Below are positions 1-11,375 of a DNA stretch of 64,000 bases, in pieces. Below the pieces are notes generated by a model, which made no database searches, was not told the DNA's origin, and saw only the letters and a program-made list of their open reading frames with translations. The DNA is from Pollenia angustigena (Eukaryota > Arthropoda > Insecta > Diptera > Polleniidae). The stretch spans positions 40,176,308 to 40,240,307 of the forward strand of contig OV884056.1 of assembly GCA_930367215.1 (NCBI GenBank), in the 5' to 3' direction. Every line of letters starts with the position of its first letter. Within the stretch, counting starts at the first letter, position 1. The position numbers were made by a program, and so were the translations under genes.

Positions 1-545
1 AACAATTCATTCCGTTAGTAAACAAGCGAAAATGCATCTCTAGAAAATCTAAGGTATCTTGAGACTTCTTCTTTCTTATAACATTTTCACAAACACTCCA
101 AAGTTAGTTCTGGTAGACTTATCAGAACTTTTACTAGGTGTTGAGGTGACCGTGTCTGCAACACTTTTGGAATGCAGAGGCATGTTAAGAAGCTTATTAA
201 GCAAATTTTTCAATATATTGTCCTTGAAATATTTGACATTTGTGTCTCAAATCGTTCATTTATTGAAATTGGCGACTTATTGAGTCGCTTAAGTTCCGCT
301 TTCGCTTAATTAAACAGCTCCCGATATTTTCTTTGGAGTTACCTTAAGGGTAAGGTGCTTGTCATTAAGTAAAGAACTATCCAAGTGAAATTAAAAAAAG
401 TTATTGGAAATGCACATCAGGTCGAAGCAATTAATGGCCACCATTTTAAAGATATAATCTTCAAAACATAATGTGAACATATTTTCAAGCTTAAATCTAA
501 ATTTTAATAAATGCCGACGTTTGAGAAAATCAGAAAAAAAGTTAC
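1..545. other. AT-rich DNA, no gene seen
   Basis: Only short frames without recognisable motifs occur here. I see no tRNA, repeat pair or conserved coding stretch. Confidence 0.5.
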
Positions 546-893
546 AGTAGTTTTGACTTAACTGCCTTTTGTTTACGTGCACTTTTGACTTAACTGCAGA
601 AAATTGTTAATTTTTGGAATTATTCTTTATATTTCCATGCAAATTCCTTTTTTAAGTGAACTTTCTATACCTTCACATTTAAGATAAATGCACAAAATTT
701 TTGGCATTTAAAATTATTTTCATACAAAAAATCAAAGTTAGCTGCACTTTGACTTAACTGCCCAAAATACATATTTTCTGGAACTATTCTTCAAAATTCT
801 TTTTTACGTGCATTTTGTATACCTGCACATTTTTCATATTTTTGGGCAGCTTTAAAATATTTTCATACAAAACATCAAAGTTAGCTGCACACA
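546..893. repeat. Diverged two-copy tandem repeat (about 150-bp unit)
   Basis: The phrase 'ttttgacttaactgc' occurs near 551, 581 and 745. 'gaactattctt' (with variants) and 'catacaaa-atcaaagttagc' follow in the same order twice, ending near 745 and 888. The two units are clearly related but carry many substitutions and indels. No protein is encoded. Confidence 0.5.
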
Positions 894-1040
894 TAAAAAT
901 ATTTGGTAGCCAATTTTTCACATAAATATCCAATTTTTTTCATAAGTTTTTATGTTTTTTGTGAATTCTCATTGTTTTTGTTAATGTTTCTTTCATATTA
1001 AATAAACATACATACATGTATAAAATGATCTGTTATTTCC

Positions 1041-1750
1041 CAGCTAGCATAGGCTGTTTGTTAGACGATTATGTTTAATATACAACTCCTAAAATAATCT
1101 TCTCATGATTATCTGACGAGTAACAAAACAAAAACATCTAAATCTTGTTGTAATTTATTATTTATTTTTTGACTCGCTCGTCCTTAAATCTTGGAATGAA
1201 CCTTTTGGGACTCTCTGTAAGAGTCGTATAACAGTTACTGAGCTACCTAAATAAGACCGTTTTTGAAGTATGAAAATGCTATTGCCAATTCAATTTTAAT
1301 AAAACAAACCGGCCTAAGGATCTGTAAAAAAGGATTTTCCGACAGGATGGTGTTAATTTCGCGACCTTAAGGTTTGTTTTATAGAAATTGTATGAAAATT
1401 AGAAGTTTTAGCATGAAAAATACGCTTGATGCCCTTATTAAGGTAGCTCAGTCATACGGCTGAGCATTTCACGAGTTGTAAAATAATACCTACATGAGTC
1501 TTAAACTACTCTTGGCATGCTTTTTGAAAGACTCGTTAGATAATCTCTACATACATCATAAACGACTCCCTTTACGATTGATATAAGCGTTTTTCGCTGC
1601 GTTATGGTCGAATCTCTCATTGGAATCAGCACGTGTAACAGTTTCTCCCGTGCGAGGAATTGTCCACAATCAAAAAATGAGCTTGTCGACGAACAAAAAC
1701 ACTCTTTGTGAGATTCCCAGTGGACTCCTATACGATTGAAAATGCTAGCT
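1041..1750. mobile_element. Candidate non-autonomous TIR element
   Basis: Short inverted ends built on AGCTAGCAT lie at 1042-1050 and 1742-1750. A second internal inverted pair, CTGAGCTACCT at 1238-1248 and AGGTAGCTCAG at 1441-1451, encloses the centre. No target duplication is obvious and no transposase is encoded, so this is a weak call based on symmetry alone. Confidence 0.28.
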
Positions 1751-1755
1751 CGGTT

Positions 1756-3127
1756 GAAATAAAATTTTAATAATATATAAATTTATGTAGTAATAAAATA
1801 ATTTTTTTATTCTACTTTTAAATCAAACATTTTACTTAAGCTGCACTTTTGAGCAGGTAACCACAACTACTGTATTCTTTAAATATATCATTACGATACT
1901 TATGCGCCACCCTGTATTTTGTATGGTCATTAGCATTTTTGTATATGCTAGACACAGAAGACAAAAATGTAAAGTGTGTAAAAGCAATAAATAAGGTCAT
2001 ACAAAACTTTATGGTTTTAAAAAGTTACTGCTTTTAAAAACTGTAGAAAAATTGTGTTGCTTGAACAAACATACTTAAAGTAAAATTTTCTCGTTTCTAA
2101 GGTGCTGTTTTAAGTGACAGGCGATTGATTGTATTGTAAAATTTATATGAAAAACGCTCAGTTTTTTAGTCTTTGGAAACAGCTCATAAGTTCTTCTCAA
2201 ATGATTTTCTATTTGAGGAAAATTATATTTTGGTAAAAAAAAAATTATCAAAAATATGATAAAATCATTTTTCTGGCAACGCTGATGTTCATTATGTTAG
2301 GTTCTAAAAATAATTTACTTTGGTAGCACTTCTTGAAAAAGCACTCAATTTTAAATAGCCATATTTGAGTCACTCTCCTTAAAATGAGAGGATTTTTTTA
2401 TTACTCTCTTCAAATTGAGTACTTTGATAACTTACTTTGTTATCTTCTCGGCCGCAATTTGTTCCATTTCTTACCCGCAGTTAAAAATGAGTATGTAATA
2501 ATATCCTTTTTGCCCTGCGTAAAGTACTTTTTTATGCAAGCAAGTATTTTTTTCTTGTGTTTGCGGACAATTTGCGTTATACATATGGTAATTTTTAGTT
2601 ATATTGTGATGGATATAAAAACTTTTTGTTTTTCGTTTGTTTTACTTTTATTATATTTTTTTGTCGCACAACAACAGCTGACATTAATTATTGAAAATCA
2701 GTGCTGTTAACGCTTATTGGAATTGTAAGAAAATTTAATGTTGAAAATTGCTACAAGCGTGGAGAATATCGCTTTTAGTACACACTTTGCATTCAATATT
2801 TAACACGCTAAATACACATCAGTGTTGAGTGTAAAAAGTAGCTATTATTTTGTTCCATTGTAATTTAGAAAAATGTATCACTTTGTAAGGGTTCGTGTAA
2901 CCTTATAAATATATTACACAACTATAATGCATCATTATATTTAAGAAAAGAAAACACCATAAGTTTTGCATATATATAGATACTATGTAGGTATTTACAT
3001 TTAAGCCAAAAACAAATTATAGAATATGATTTTTGTTTTACATGTAAGTTAAGCGAACGATTAATACATATTTACATTGTCAAAAAAATGAAAAAAATCA
3101 AAAATTGCTGAAATATTTTAAAATCGT
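1756..3127. other. AT-rich DNA, no gene seen
   Basis: A 108-codon frame at 2384-2710 (+) is rich in Phe, Leu and Tyr, as expected of chance frames in AT-rich DNA, and has no recognisable domain. Nothing else stands out. Confidence 0.45.
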
Positions 3128-3171
3128 TTATAGAATATAAAAAAAGTAAAAAAAAATTTTTTTCGAAAAGG

Positions 3172-3245
3172 TGGATGCCGAGATTTGAATCCCGACAACT
3201 ACTAACCACGCTACCTTGAGCAACCGCCCAGACGACTCAGCCATT
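3172..3245 (-). repeat. tRNA-like segment, possible SINE head
   Basis: On the minus strand the order is TGGCTGAGTCGTCTGGGCGG, resembling the A box and D arm of Leu/Ser tRNAs, and about 45 nt later GGGATTCAAATCTCGG, resembling a B box and T arm. The acceptor stem is not convincing, and the T-stem pairs only with wobbles, so this is not a functional tRNA gene. A long A-run with 'caacaaccac' lies next to it at 3355-3390. A tRNA-derived SINE or a tRNA pseudogene would both fit. Confidence 0.4.
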
Positions 3246-3390
3246 AACGCTTGTGCAAACAGAGAATTAAAGTAGAATGTATTCCGCCACTTTATTTGTT
3301 TAATATGTGGGTATGGATGTGTGTTTGATATGCCTAACATTAAACTTGTTCGAATAAAAAAAAAAAAAAAAACAACAACCACAACCACAA

Positions 3391-3934
3391 GGTATTTTTT
3401 TTTTTTGAAAAATTAAGGGGTTTTTCACAAAACGATAGCTAACAATATTTGTAGAGGGTTTATGTTTGCCCAAAGCTCCCATCTATGAAAAGCTTTAACT
3501 TCCTTTTAAATATTAACATTATTAAACAATTTAGGGACCGTCCCTAAAATCCCTTTAAGATGAAAAATTTAATATGCATGTTAATATCTAGATAGTATTC
3601 GGCACAAATTACTCTTATATGAATTTTAACCTCTTAACAAAGCTTTGTTTTTTGAGCCGATTACTGCTTATCGTTTCCAAATAGGGTAAAATCTTGAAAA
3701 TTAGTCTGAAAATACTATAGTGTTTGGGCTTTACCGGTTATAATTTTATGATTGTTTTTATTAAATGGAACTGTTATTAGATTCTTAAATATATTGTTTT
3801 TAAACTAGCAATTTTTGGGTTATATTTCTAAGAATTTTCATGAGCATATAACGTGTTTTTTAGAGCATATTTCTGGTTTCTCTGGTAATAACAAAATATT
3901 AATATGCACTAATAAACTTATATTTTGTTTTTAT
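3391..3934. other. AT-rich DNA, no gene seen
   Basis: I see no coding potential or repeat structure beyond homopolymer runs. Confidence 0.45.
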
Positions 3935-4115
3935 ACCCTACACCACTATAAGTGGGTGGTGGGAATACATTTCTGCTAAAATGTGTAGCACATAAAAATA
4001 TTTGTTATAGATCGACTTTTTACTATACCTATCGACTCAAAATCACAAAATAGATCTTATGATATCCATTGACCTGGATGGCTGGTTGTCTGCCCATGTA
4101 AAAATTGTGGGCAAA
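3935..4115. repeat. Fragment of the dispersed 'tataccc' repeat
   Basis: It starts 'ttataccctacaccac', then 'gtgggtggtggg', and runs on with 'atagatcgactttttac'. The opening matches the start of repeats at 23.43, 24.25 and 42.58 kb in this window. The copy is short and diverged. Confidence 0.45.
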
Positions 4116-4674
4116 GTACTGGTCTTACTGTTCAATATTTTTTTCTTTAATTTTGGTGTATATGTATGTGTTAATTTTCACAGTGAGAAAGCTTACTGAA
4201 ACACTATTCCCCTGGATTCAATTAATATTTGACCACAGCTCCCAAACAAATATCGTTGTCGACTTTGACTTTTAGTGACAGCTCTCGTCGTGTAAGAACG
4301 CCCAGTTCAAAGCGCGAAGAAAAAAGAAGAGAAAAACAAAGCAACATCTCCACAGGAGCAGGGTTACCGTTGGAAATTTTCGAAAAGGGTCACAAAAAGG
4401 GGATTTTCCAGAAAAAGGGGTCAAAAAAGGGTATTTCAATAAAAAAAGGGTCAACATTTTTAAAAGCAGTATTTCCCATTTAAATACAAATAAAAAGACC
4501 AAGTTTTTTATAAACAATAAAAAAATATGTATTTCAGGTACGCAGTGCTTAAAAAACTTAATTTGTTTATGGAATGCCCTTTCCTGTTTTTAACACTTGA
4601 CAAAAAGTTTGTTCTTCATCATTATAGGTCATTTTTTTAATACTTTTTATGTTATATTCCGAATTTTTTTTTCT
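4116..4674. other. Low-complexity region with AAAAGGGG runs
   Basis: Purine-rich runs such as 'aaaaaggggtcaaaaaaggg' occupy 4380-4455 and recur as 'aaaagggtcaa' at 5418 and 5508. The frames here are Lys/Gly-rich and not credible genes. Confidence 0.4.
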
Positions 4675-4870
4675 ACAGATTTAGCGATTTCATATAAATT
4701 TAAGGTTTTGTTTCCAATTTTGCAATCGTTGGCGAATTTTTTCCTGCAAGTTTTGTGATTCTTTAATGCTTACCGCTGTTACCTCTTAGTTTTAGGAACT
4801 TTTAATCAATTTTATGGCGCTATTTTTGCAAAGTTTTTCGAGTTTTGAAATTTTGGCGAAGCTTTCTTGC
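4675..4870. repeat. Dispersed repeat related to 8650-9165
   Basis: It shares the succession 'agcgattt..ataaatttaaggtttt', 'ttgcaa...gcgaatttt', 'cttttaatcaattttatgg' and 'atttttgcaaa' with the two units at 8.65-9.16 kb. No coding content. Confidence 0.4.
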
Positions 4871-5529
4871 TCTTTGAGGCAATCCTCGCCGTTTTAAAAA
4901 TGGCCCCATACATAAACCGATGTCACATTTTTTACAGGGCAATCTTAATATTGTCGATTTTAAAGGGGGCGAAAAGTTCAATGCCTTATGACATTATTAA
5001 GGGTGAATTTTTTAGCATAAAACTTACTTCTCTATAAGAGAGCAAAAAATTTATAAGAAACGAACTCCTAATTGCATTTTTTAAATAGAATGTCACATTT
5101 TTTTTTGAAAAGAAATCACCATAAGTTATTCAATAAATAAAACATAACAAATATGTATATGAGTTATTTTTGCTATTAGGAAAATCGTACTTTAATTTGT
5201 ACTTCACTATCGAAAATCTAATTTAGAAGTCGTACAAAATCTCTTAACACAAATCTTTTTACGAATACTAACTGGTTTTTAGGAATTTGCGTTCTATATT
5301 TTGGTATTAAATCTTCACTTGAAGTCCATTTCTCCATCTCCGCTTATTTCAAAAACATTTTTTAGCACTAACGTCCAGCATTGTTGACAAAAAACAAAAT
5401 GTGAGTGCTATTTCCAAAAAAGGGTCAACAAGTGTCACAAAATAGGTGAAAATGATACAAAAGTATAATTTAAAAAAAAATGGTAATTAATGGTATCAAG
5501 ACCGTCGAAAAAGGGTCAAATTGATACTT
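4871..5529. other. AT-rich DNA, no gene seen
   Basis: Nothing is recognised apart from two AAAAGGGTCAA blocks. Confidence 0.4.
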
Positions 5530-5544
5530 TAGTATCACAACGGT

Positions 5545-6165
5545 AACGCTGCAACGGAGAAGAGTTACCCTGCCTTTGCACATGCAAGTAGTGGCATGCC
5601 ACTGTTGTATACATATTATCAAAGAAAATTTGTTCGAAATAGTCGAATCTCATGCCATTAACTTTTGTGATTACACATGCCACTGCTAGTTCATTTTCAA
5701 AATGTCGTAGAAGCGTCAACTTGAGTAAATTTGTTTACTTCTCAAATTAAAAAAAAAAAGTATCAGAAAGCAAAATAGAGTTACCGAGTTAATCATAATG
5801 GCACATTTTTGGGGAATTTTTTTCTTTTATTTATATTAGCATTATTTTAACGATATTAATGCTATATTATCAACAAACTTGCTTTTATTTATGCGCGTTT
5901 TAAAAAAATTAATCATAATAATTCTTTATTAAGGTAAAACTTCAATAACAATTTAACCACAATCCAGTAAATGTGAATTAAATTTTAAACAGGGTAACAC
6001 TGCTTATCGTTTTGACATTTAGTGGCATGCAAGTGCCAAATTTCCACTCGCATGCAATTTTTGCTGCCACTGGAGCTGCCATTGCGAAAAATGTGAGTCT
6101 ATAAGTAAAAAAGTGTGAGTGTATTGAGTTTTTCGAACTGGCAGTGGCATGTGTAAATGCTAGGT
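5545..6165. repeat. Imperfect inverted repeat (foldback-like)
   Basis: The left arm (about 5550-5705) contains 'gttaccctg', 'gtggcatgccactg' and 'acacatgccactgctagttc'. The right arm (about 5990-6165) contains the same phrases in reverse-complement order, ending at 'cagggtaacactg'. The arms are diverged and about 285 bp apart. They could be the ends of an old TIR element. Confidence 0.4.
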
Positions 6166-6689
6166 TAACAACTAAAACACAAAACATTATAAAACTCAAC
6201 AGCAGTTTCAGTGCAACAACAAATTTATAAACAATAAATAAGCCAATTATGATAAAACAAACACATAAATCAAAACAAACACGAACAATCAAACAAACAC
6301 ATAATATGACTGAATATGACAAATACGATTGTAACAAATAAACTCATATTTTAAATAGTTTAAACATTCTCTGTGGTTTTAATCAGCAAACCACCAAGCA
6401 AGTTAGTATATTCAATTTCTTTGAAAACAATGTTAGCTGATATACAACACGGCTGTTGTACCCTATACACATTTATTACATTCCGTGTAATAAATTATTT
6501 TAACTATCTACTTCGGTCGCGCCAAAAAAACAACAGTTTTCCAATTCACGATTGAAATTTGTTTAATCGTTTCCAAAAAAAACTTTTAAAAACTTCTTTA
6601 TAAATGTTGATATTGATATTAAAAATGCTAACATTTTAGACTGGTAACACGATCATTGACAATAATCGCCATAAGACAACTAAATCTCA
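6166..6689. other. AT-rich DNA, no gene seen
   Basis: No coding or repeat signal recognised. Confidence 0.4.
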
Positions 6690-7058
6690 TAAAGATGTTA
6701 GGTTAGGTTCCATTGACAGCCGTGATCAAGCACAGCTCACGTGGGTCCATTAATTAGTTCCCGTTCTGTTACTATGTCACACCGTCTCCCATGGGTCCTA
6801 TGTTAGCTGACTGCTAGTATTCCCATGCAGCCACCCTGTCGATTCATTAAACGAGTGGATCCTGTTTACATCAACAAAGAGACAAGTTTTGTCCCCAAGG
6901 GCTCTTCGACCAAACATTTCAAGTCTTAAATCTCCGAATGCCGGGCAATTACAGAGAAGATGTTCCGTTGACTCTTCCTCCTCCTCGTCGCCGCAACTTC
7001 TACACAACTCATTATAAGGGAGCGCCAGCCTCTGGGAGTGCCTCCCGATGGGCCATTA
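6690..7058 (-). pseudogene. 5'-truncated LINE, C-terminal zinc-knuckle region
   Basis: This is the 3' end of a non-LTR retrotransposon ORF2, read on the minus strand. From about 7055 downward it encodes WPIGRH..RLALPYN, then CRSCG, an acidic run, and EHLLCNCPAF, a CxxC...H...C pattern. This arrangement is known from the C-termini of I-like and related LINEs, after the RNase H domain. The reverse transcriptase itself is missing, because the copy is truncated at its 5' side near 7058. The frame stops at 6798. The remaining ~110 bp, ending at 'aacctaacctaac', would be the 3' untranslated region. Base composition is less AT-rich than its surroundings. The clade assignment is inferred from this short motif only. 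Confidence 0.7.
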
Positions 7059-7757
7059 AGATGTTAATATATAAATTACATTAGCCCCAAATAATGTTTT
7101 TTTGACAATGAATGTCCATGGGACCTAAAAGGCTACATTCTTAAATTTTTTGTTTCGTAAATACTCTGGCTTAGGCCATCAATGTGGTCGACCTTGCCCG
7201 CCTATCTTTTTTCACTTTTTTTTTTCTTAAGCTTGAATGCTTTTTAAAAGTTTTTTAATTATTTCCATGTTAAACATTCAATGTTATCTTTATTTTATTT
7301 CCCTGGTGTTTTTTTAATTTTCTTTAAATAAGTGAAAAAAAAAACTTTATTTTTGTAATTAATGGGAAATGCAGAGAATCCTTACAAAGATACTTCCTTA
7401 CAATTAAATAATTTTAAATGGTTTGAGTAATTAATATTTAGTATATTATTTAAAAGTTTTACGTGAAGCATATTTAGACAAAGTTTGTTTAAAAGAAGCA
7501 AATAGAAATTTGTTTCAAAGTAAATGTTAAAGTAAATAAAATAATAATGTATATGCTAGAATAGCTAAGCGAGGGAATGATTTTTTCATGAAATATTTAT
7601 TTAATATATATTTTTTTTAATACAGCATAAAAGTTTTTTCAAAACGTTTTAAACGTTAAAGCATCTACCGCCATATTCATAAAAAATAAAACATATTTAT
7701 AAAATTAATTTTCTATGAAAATTTATAAAATAGCTTAGTAAACCTTTTTTAAACCAG
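7059..7757. other. AT-rich DNA, no gene seen
   Basis: No recognisable gene or repeat boundary. Confidence 0.4.
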
Positions 7758-7993
7758 CAGGAGTCTAATCACCGCATTCGATACTTTCGTATCGAATAAA
7801 CTCTCGAAATTTTTGGATACGATAGACACTGACGTATCGAATGAAAACTCCATAAATGTAATGTCGAGTTCCTCGATATCGAATTTTATTATTTCAAATT
7901 CAATACATTTCATTCGATATCGAGTTTCATGATACCAAAATAACTAATTTCGATAAATTTTGCTCGATATCGTATGCGGTGATTAGACCCCAG
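7758..7993. mobile_element. MITE, family A copy 1 (ATCGATA-rich)
   Basis: A 236-bp element with inverted ends GTCTAATCACCGCAT (left, from 7763) and the complementary ATGCGGTGATTAGAC (right). The interior is dense in TATCGA/TCGATA palindromes. Read in reverse complement, the element at 54041-54289 matches it in order over nearly its full length, which defines a family. No transposase is encoded. I could not find a target duplication, so the superfamily is open. Confidence 0.75.
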
Positions 7994-8649
7994 TTTTATT
8001 TAATAATAACACACAATCTCCCTGACATGCTAAGACGCTACTTTTATGGAGATTTAGAATTAATGTGGGCTTCTGTCAAATAAATAATTGTGAAATTGAA
8101 GTGTCAGTATTGACTGTTTTTTTAGTATTGCCAGCACTCGATAAAAAAAAGGAACAAGACGTGATAGCCCAATTTGTATGCCAGGTTCGAACCCGGATTA
8201 TTTAAAAAACGTGATTCGTTTCTGCAGTTAATTTTTTATAATTTGTAGACCAGTGTTATTATATTAAATTAAATATTAATATCTTATTAAATTAAATTGT
8301 TAAAAATATTTAACAGGAAAGTTAACGTAAATTTTATTCAGTAACTTTTTTAACAATAACGTTTACTGCTATGTTCTATCTTAGCGTCAGGTATTTAGGT
8401 TATCTTAACGTTAAAATATTTTTCATTGTTATTTTTAAATTCTTAGTTATTTTTGAAGAAAAAAAAAAAAAAAAATTTGGCAAATAAAAGCCACATTAAC
8501 GTTTTTAAAATTCACGTTATTTGCATACATTTTGCAAAAATAATATAAAAAAATTAGTTTTTTGGGATTTTATAAAAATCATTAAAAATATTACATTTTA
8601 GATGTAGCTTATGGAAATCACTAATAGTGTTTTCTTTTCTACACAAAAA
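7994..8649. other. AT-rich DNA with an isolated B-box-like site
   Basis: No gene seen. CCAGGTTCGAACCCGG at 8181-8196 (+) has the form of a tRNA T-arm/B box, but there is no A box at the usual distance and no acceptor stem. Confidence 0.35.
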
Positions 8650-9165
8650 ATAAGTCGTAGGTAGACCGCTGTTAGCAACTTTTTGCGATTTTCCCCTAAT
8701 ATAGCAATTTTTACCGAATTTTTGCCATTCTTTATAGTTTAAGTGACTTCAAATCAATTTTATGGTTTGTTCGCAACACTAAACAATTTCGCGAATTTTC
8801 GCTATTTTTGCAAAAAAAAAAAAAAAATTATATATTCCGACAATTTGTTTTTTAAGCGATTTAGCTTTTTCAAATAAATATTACGTTTTTTTTCCAAGTT
8901 TGCAGTTTTTCGTGAATTTTAGCCATGTTCACGATATAAGCGATTTTTTCCTGTGGTTCTTTAGAGCTTTAACGATTTTTTATAAATAGCCTGTTTGCAA
9001 ATTTTTGCAAATTTCCGCTAAATTAACAATTTTGCCGAATTTTTACAATTCCCTATAGTTTTAGTGACTTTTAATAAATTTTATGGCTTGTTTGATATAT
9101 TACAAATTTTCACTATTTTTGCAAATTTTCTGAATTTTTGCAATTTTCGCTAGACTAGCAAACCC
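8650..9165. repeat. Tandem repeat, two diverged ~330-bp units
   Basis: The series 'gcaa-tttttgc', 'tttttaccgaatttttgc', 'tatagttt-agtgacttc/tt', 'aaatcaattttatgg' runs at 8660-8790 and again at 8990-9110. It is also present once at 4675-4870. The sequence is non-coding. Confidence 0.5.
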
Positions 9166-9224
9166 TAAAATGGGTTTTGTTAGTCTCGAAAGTACTTTAA
9201 GTCGTTCCACACGAGAAGTTGTGT

Positions 9225-9240
9225 GCACTAGATGGCAGTG
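9225..9240 (+). promoter_or_regulatory. CTCF-like motif
   Basis: GCACTAGATGGCAGTG closely resembles the core CTCF consensus (CCASYAGRKGGCR). Chance occurrence, or origin within a repeat, is not excluded. Confidence 0.25.
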
Positions 9241-9948
9241 TTCGTTAAATATACTTATTAATTAACAAAGATGGCACTTGATTGACATTTTAGTTATGTT
9301 GTTGAAATTGAGTTACTGAACTGTGTCGGTAAAATTAACGTTAACGTTAACGTCAATCGTAAAAAGGTAGAGAAATCCACTACAGGTCCTTAAAATAAAA
9401 ATTAACAAAGTTTACTTTATATTCTTTAAATTTGTGTTTTTAATTGATATATCGCACTAGTATCAGTAGATACTAAAACTGTTTTTTATAATGACTATTT
9501 CATTACAAAGAGGGATACAATTTTTTTTGTTTTTTTTTCTTCGGGGAAAATACTAGAAAAATTTATCTAAAATTTGTACAGAAAAAAATTTACATTTTTA
9601 GTCGACTTTCTTTAGAAGAACCAGTGCGATATATTCCTTCGTAGTACCTAGAAAAACTTAAAAATAATTATATCTAAATAGCTTCAATTAACCGTTACTC
9701 TTTTGTTTTTGTTTAATTCTTTAGAAAACTGCTTTGGAAAATTCTTAAACTTTCAAATTGGTTCTTTTTTATTTACCCGTAATTTCTAAACTAGTTTACT
9801 AAAAATAAAAAAAAATATTTTACAAAACTTTCCTGGCTCTTTCAGTATACACAGTCACAAATATGTATATGTATTGTATACATACAAATCAGGGTTGATA
9901 AAGTTGGTACAATTGTACTTTTTTGGTACAATTCAGTACTAAAAAGTA
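9241..9948. other. AT-rich DNA, no gene seen
   Basis: A short 'ttaacgttaacgttaacg' run sits near 9333-9351. At 9915-9948 GGTAC/GTACC-containing host sequence begins, which continues beyond the MITE at 10782. Confidence 0.35.
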
Positions 9949-10779
9949 CACTGAAAGAAAAATGCTTCATTTTCATAAACAAATTTTCCTTGGGTAAATG
10001 AAAATTTTCATTGTCTAAATGGAATTTCATATTTATAATGAAGTATTTTCGTTAAAATCGCTTCTTTGGATTTCGTAATTACGTTAGAAATTTTCATTGG
10101 ATTTATGAAAACTTAAGTTTGTCCAAGTTAAACAAAAAATTTTAATTAATTTTAATTAATTAACTATATTCATAATTTAATACAAAATTATAGTTTCCTT
10201 AAAAAAATGTTTAATTGTTAATCAAAAAATGTAAGATTTCATTATTTCATACATCTGATGTAATATGACATTAAATTTATGAAATCAAAAATTTTTTTAT
10301 AAAAGCAACATATTTCAATAATTGCCTTCATAAATGTAAATTTTCATTATGACACTGAAAAATTTCATTATAGTAACGAAACAAAAACTTTCAATCAACG
10401 TTGTTATTGTTGTTATGGACAATTTAATCTCATATTTACGCTCTTAATTGAGTAAAAACCATGGTTTTTTTATCCACAAACTACACTGCCCCGGTGGGCT
10501 AGCTGGTAGTGAGCTAGAAAAATAAAAATAAAATAATATAAGAAAATATAAAATAAAAAAAATATTAAAAAAAGAAATAATAATAAAAAAATTTTTTACT
10601 TTATTGAAAGTATTCATCCAATGAATAATATTCATAGATCTAATGTAATGTTTCATTAAATAGATTTTATGATAGGTTTCATTGATCCAACGAAGCGCTG
10701 CATAGGTTCCTTTTTAATGCAATTTTTCATGAGATTAATGTAAAAATTCATTGGCATTGCGAAGAAAATTATTTCAGTG
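9949..10779. mobile_element. Non-autonomous TIR element with TA duplication
   Basis: It begins CACTGAAAGAAAAATG and ends with the inverse AAAATTATTTCAGTG, with TA at 9947-9948 and again at 10780-10781. Across the insertion the host sequence resumes with the same GGTAC-rich character ('ggtacaattcagtac' before, 'gctggtacccc' after). The interior repeats 'ttcat' motifs and an A-rich block (10500-10595). A possible small retroposed piece begins at 10476 ('gccccggtgggctagc'). No transposase is encoded. The TA duplication fits the Tc1/mariner group. Confidence 0.55.
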
Positions 10780-11375
10780 TACGCTGGTACCCCCCTAACT
10801 CATTTGGTACTATTTCCAAATTTGAAAAAACCTACATACATATTTATAATTGATATAAAATGGCAACTCGTATTTACTGTCCAATGAATTTATTGTTGGA
10901 TTTAACAAAACAGCTATGATATTTTGCATATGCTCTTCTGCAAGACCATTTGCACCAAACAGTAAACTCGGCTACTACTGTAAATAGATTTTTGCACTTG
11001 TCGATTGAACGATTGCTTGTGTCACATTCTAAATTTAGTATTAGCGGCAGCATAAAAGCGTGCATTTTTTGATGATATTGACAAGTTTTTAAAAGATATA
11101 GAAAAAAACTTCTGCAAAAGTTCTACATAGTAGAAAAGACGAATTCCTCTCAATAATATTTTCAAATATTTTTCAACAAGATGTTTGTCAAGTCAAGAAG
11201 TAATCAACCGAATTTTGGAATAGTGGGAGCCCACTCCTTTATCATTTTACTCCGGATTCTGGCGGCAATCAAAAATATCAAATATAAAAAAAATTTTGTT
11301 GTATTACATTTTTGTTTTTAAAAATAAAATAAAAAAAGATTTAGTACTATTGTGGCCGAAAAAGTACGATTTTAA
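10780..11375. other. Unassigned DNA between two elements
   Basis: Short frames at 10860-11065 read plausibly on either strand but with stops. I could not assign them to a family. The GGTAC-rich flanks suggest an older repeat into which both neighbouring elements inserted. Confidence 0.3.

Noticed and set aside
3128..3388. 86-codon minus frame with a Val/Phe-rich start
   Set aside because: It reads through an A-run and the tRNA-like segment; composition is low-complexity.
8181..8196. Possible tRNA gene around a perfect B-box-like sequence
   Set aside because: There is no A box at the required distance, no acceptor stem and no anticodon arm.
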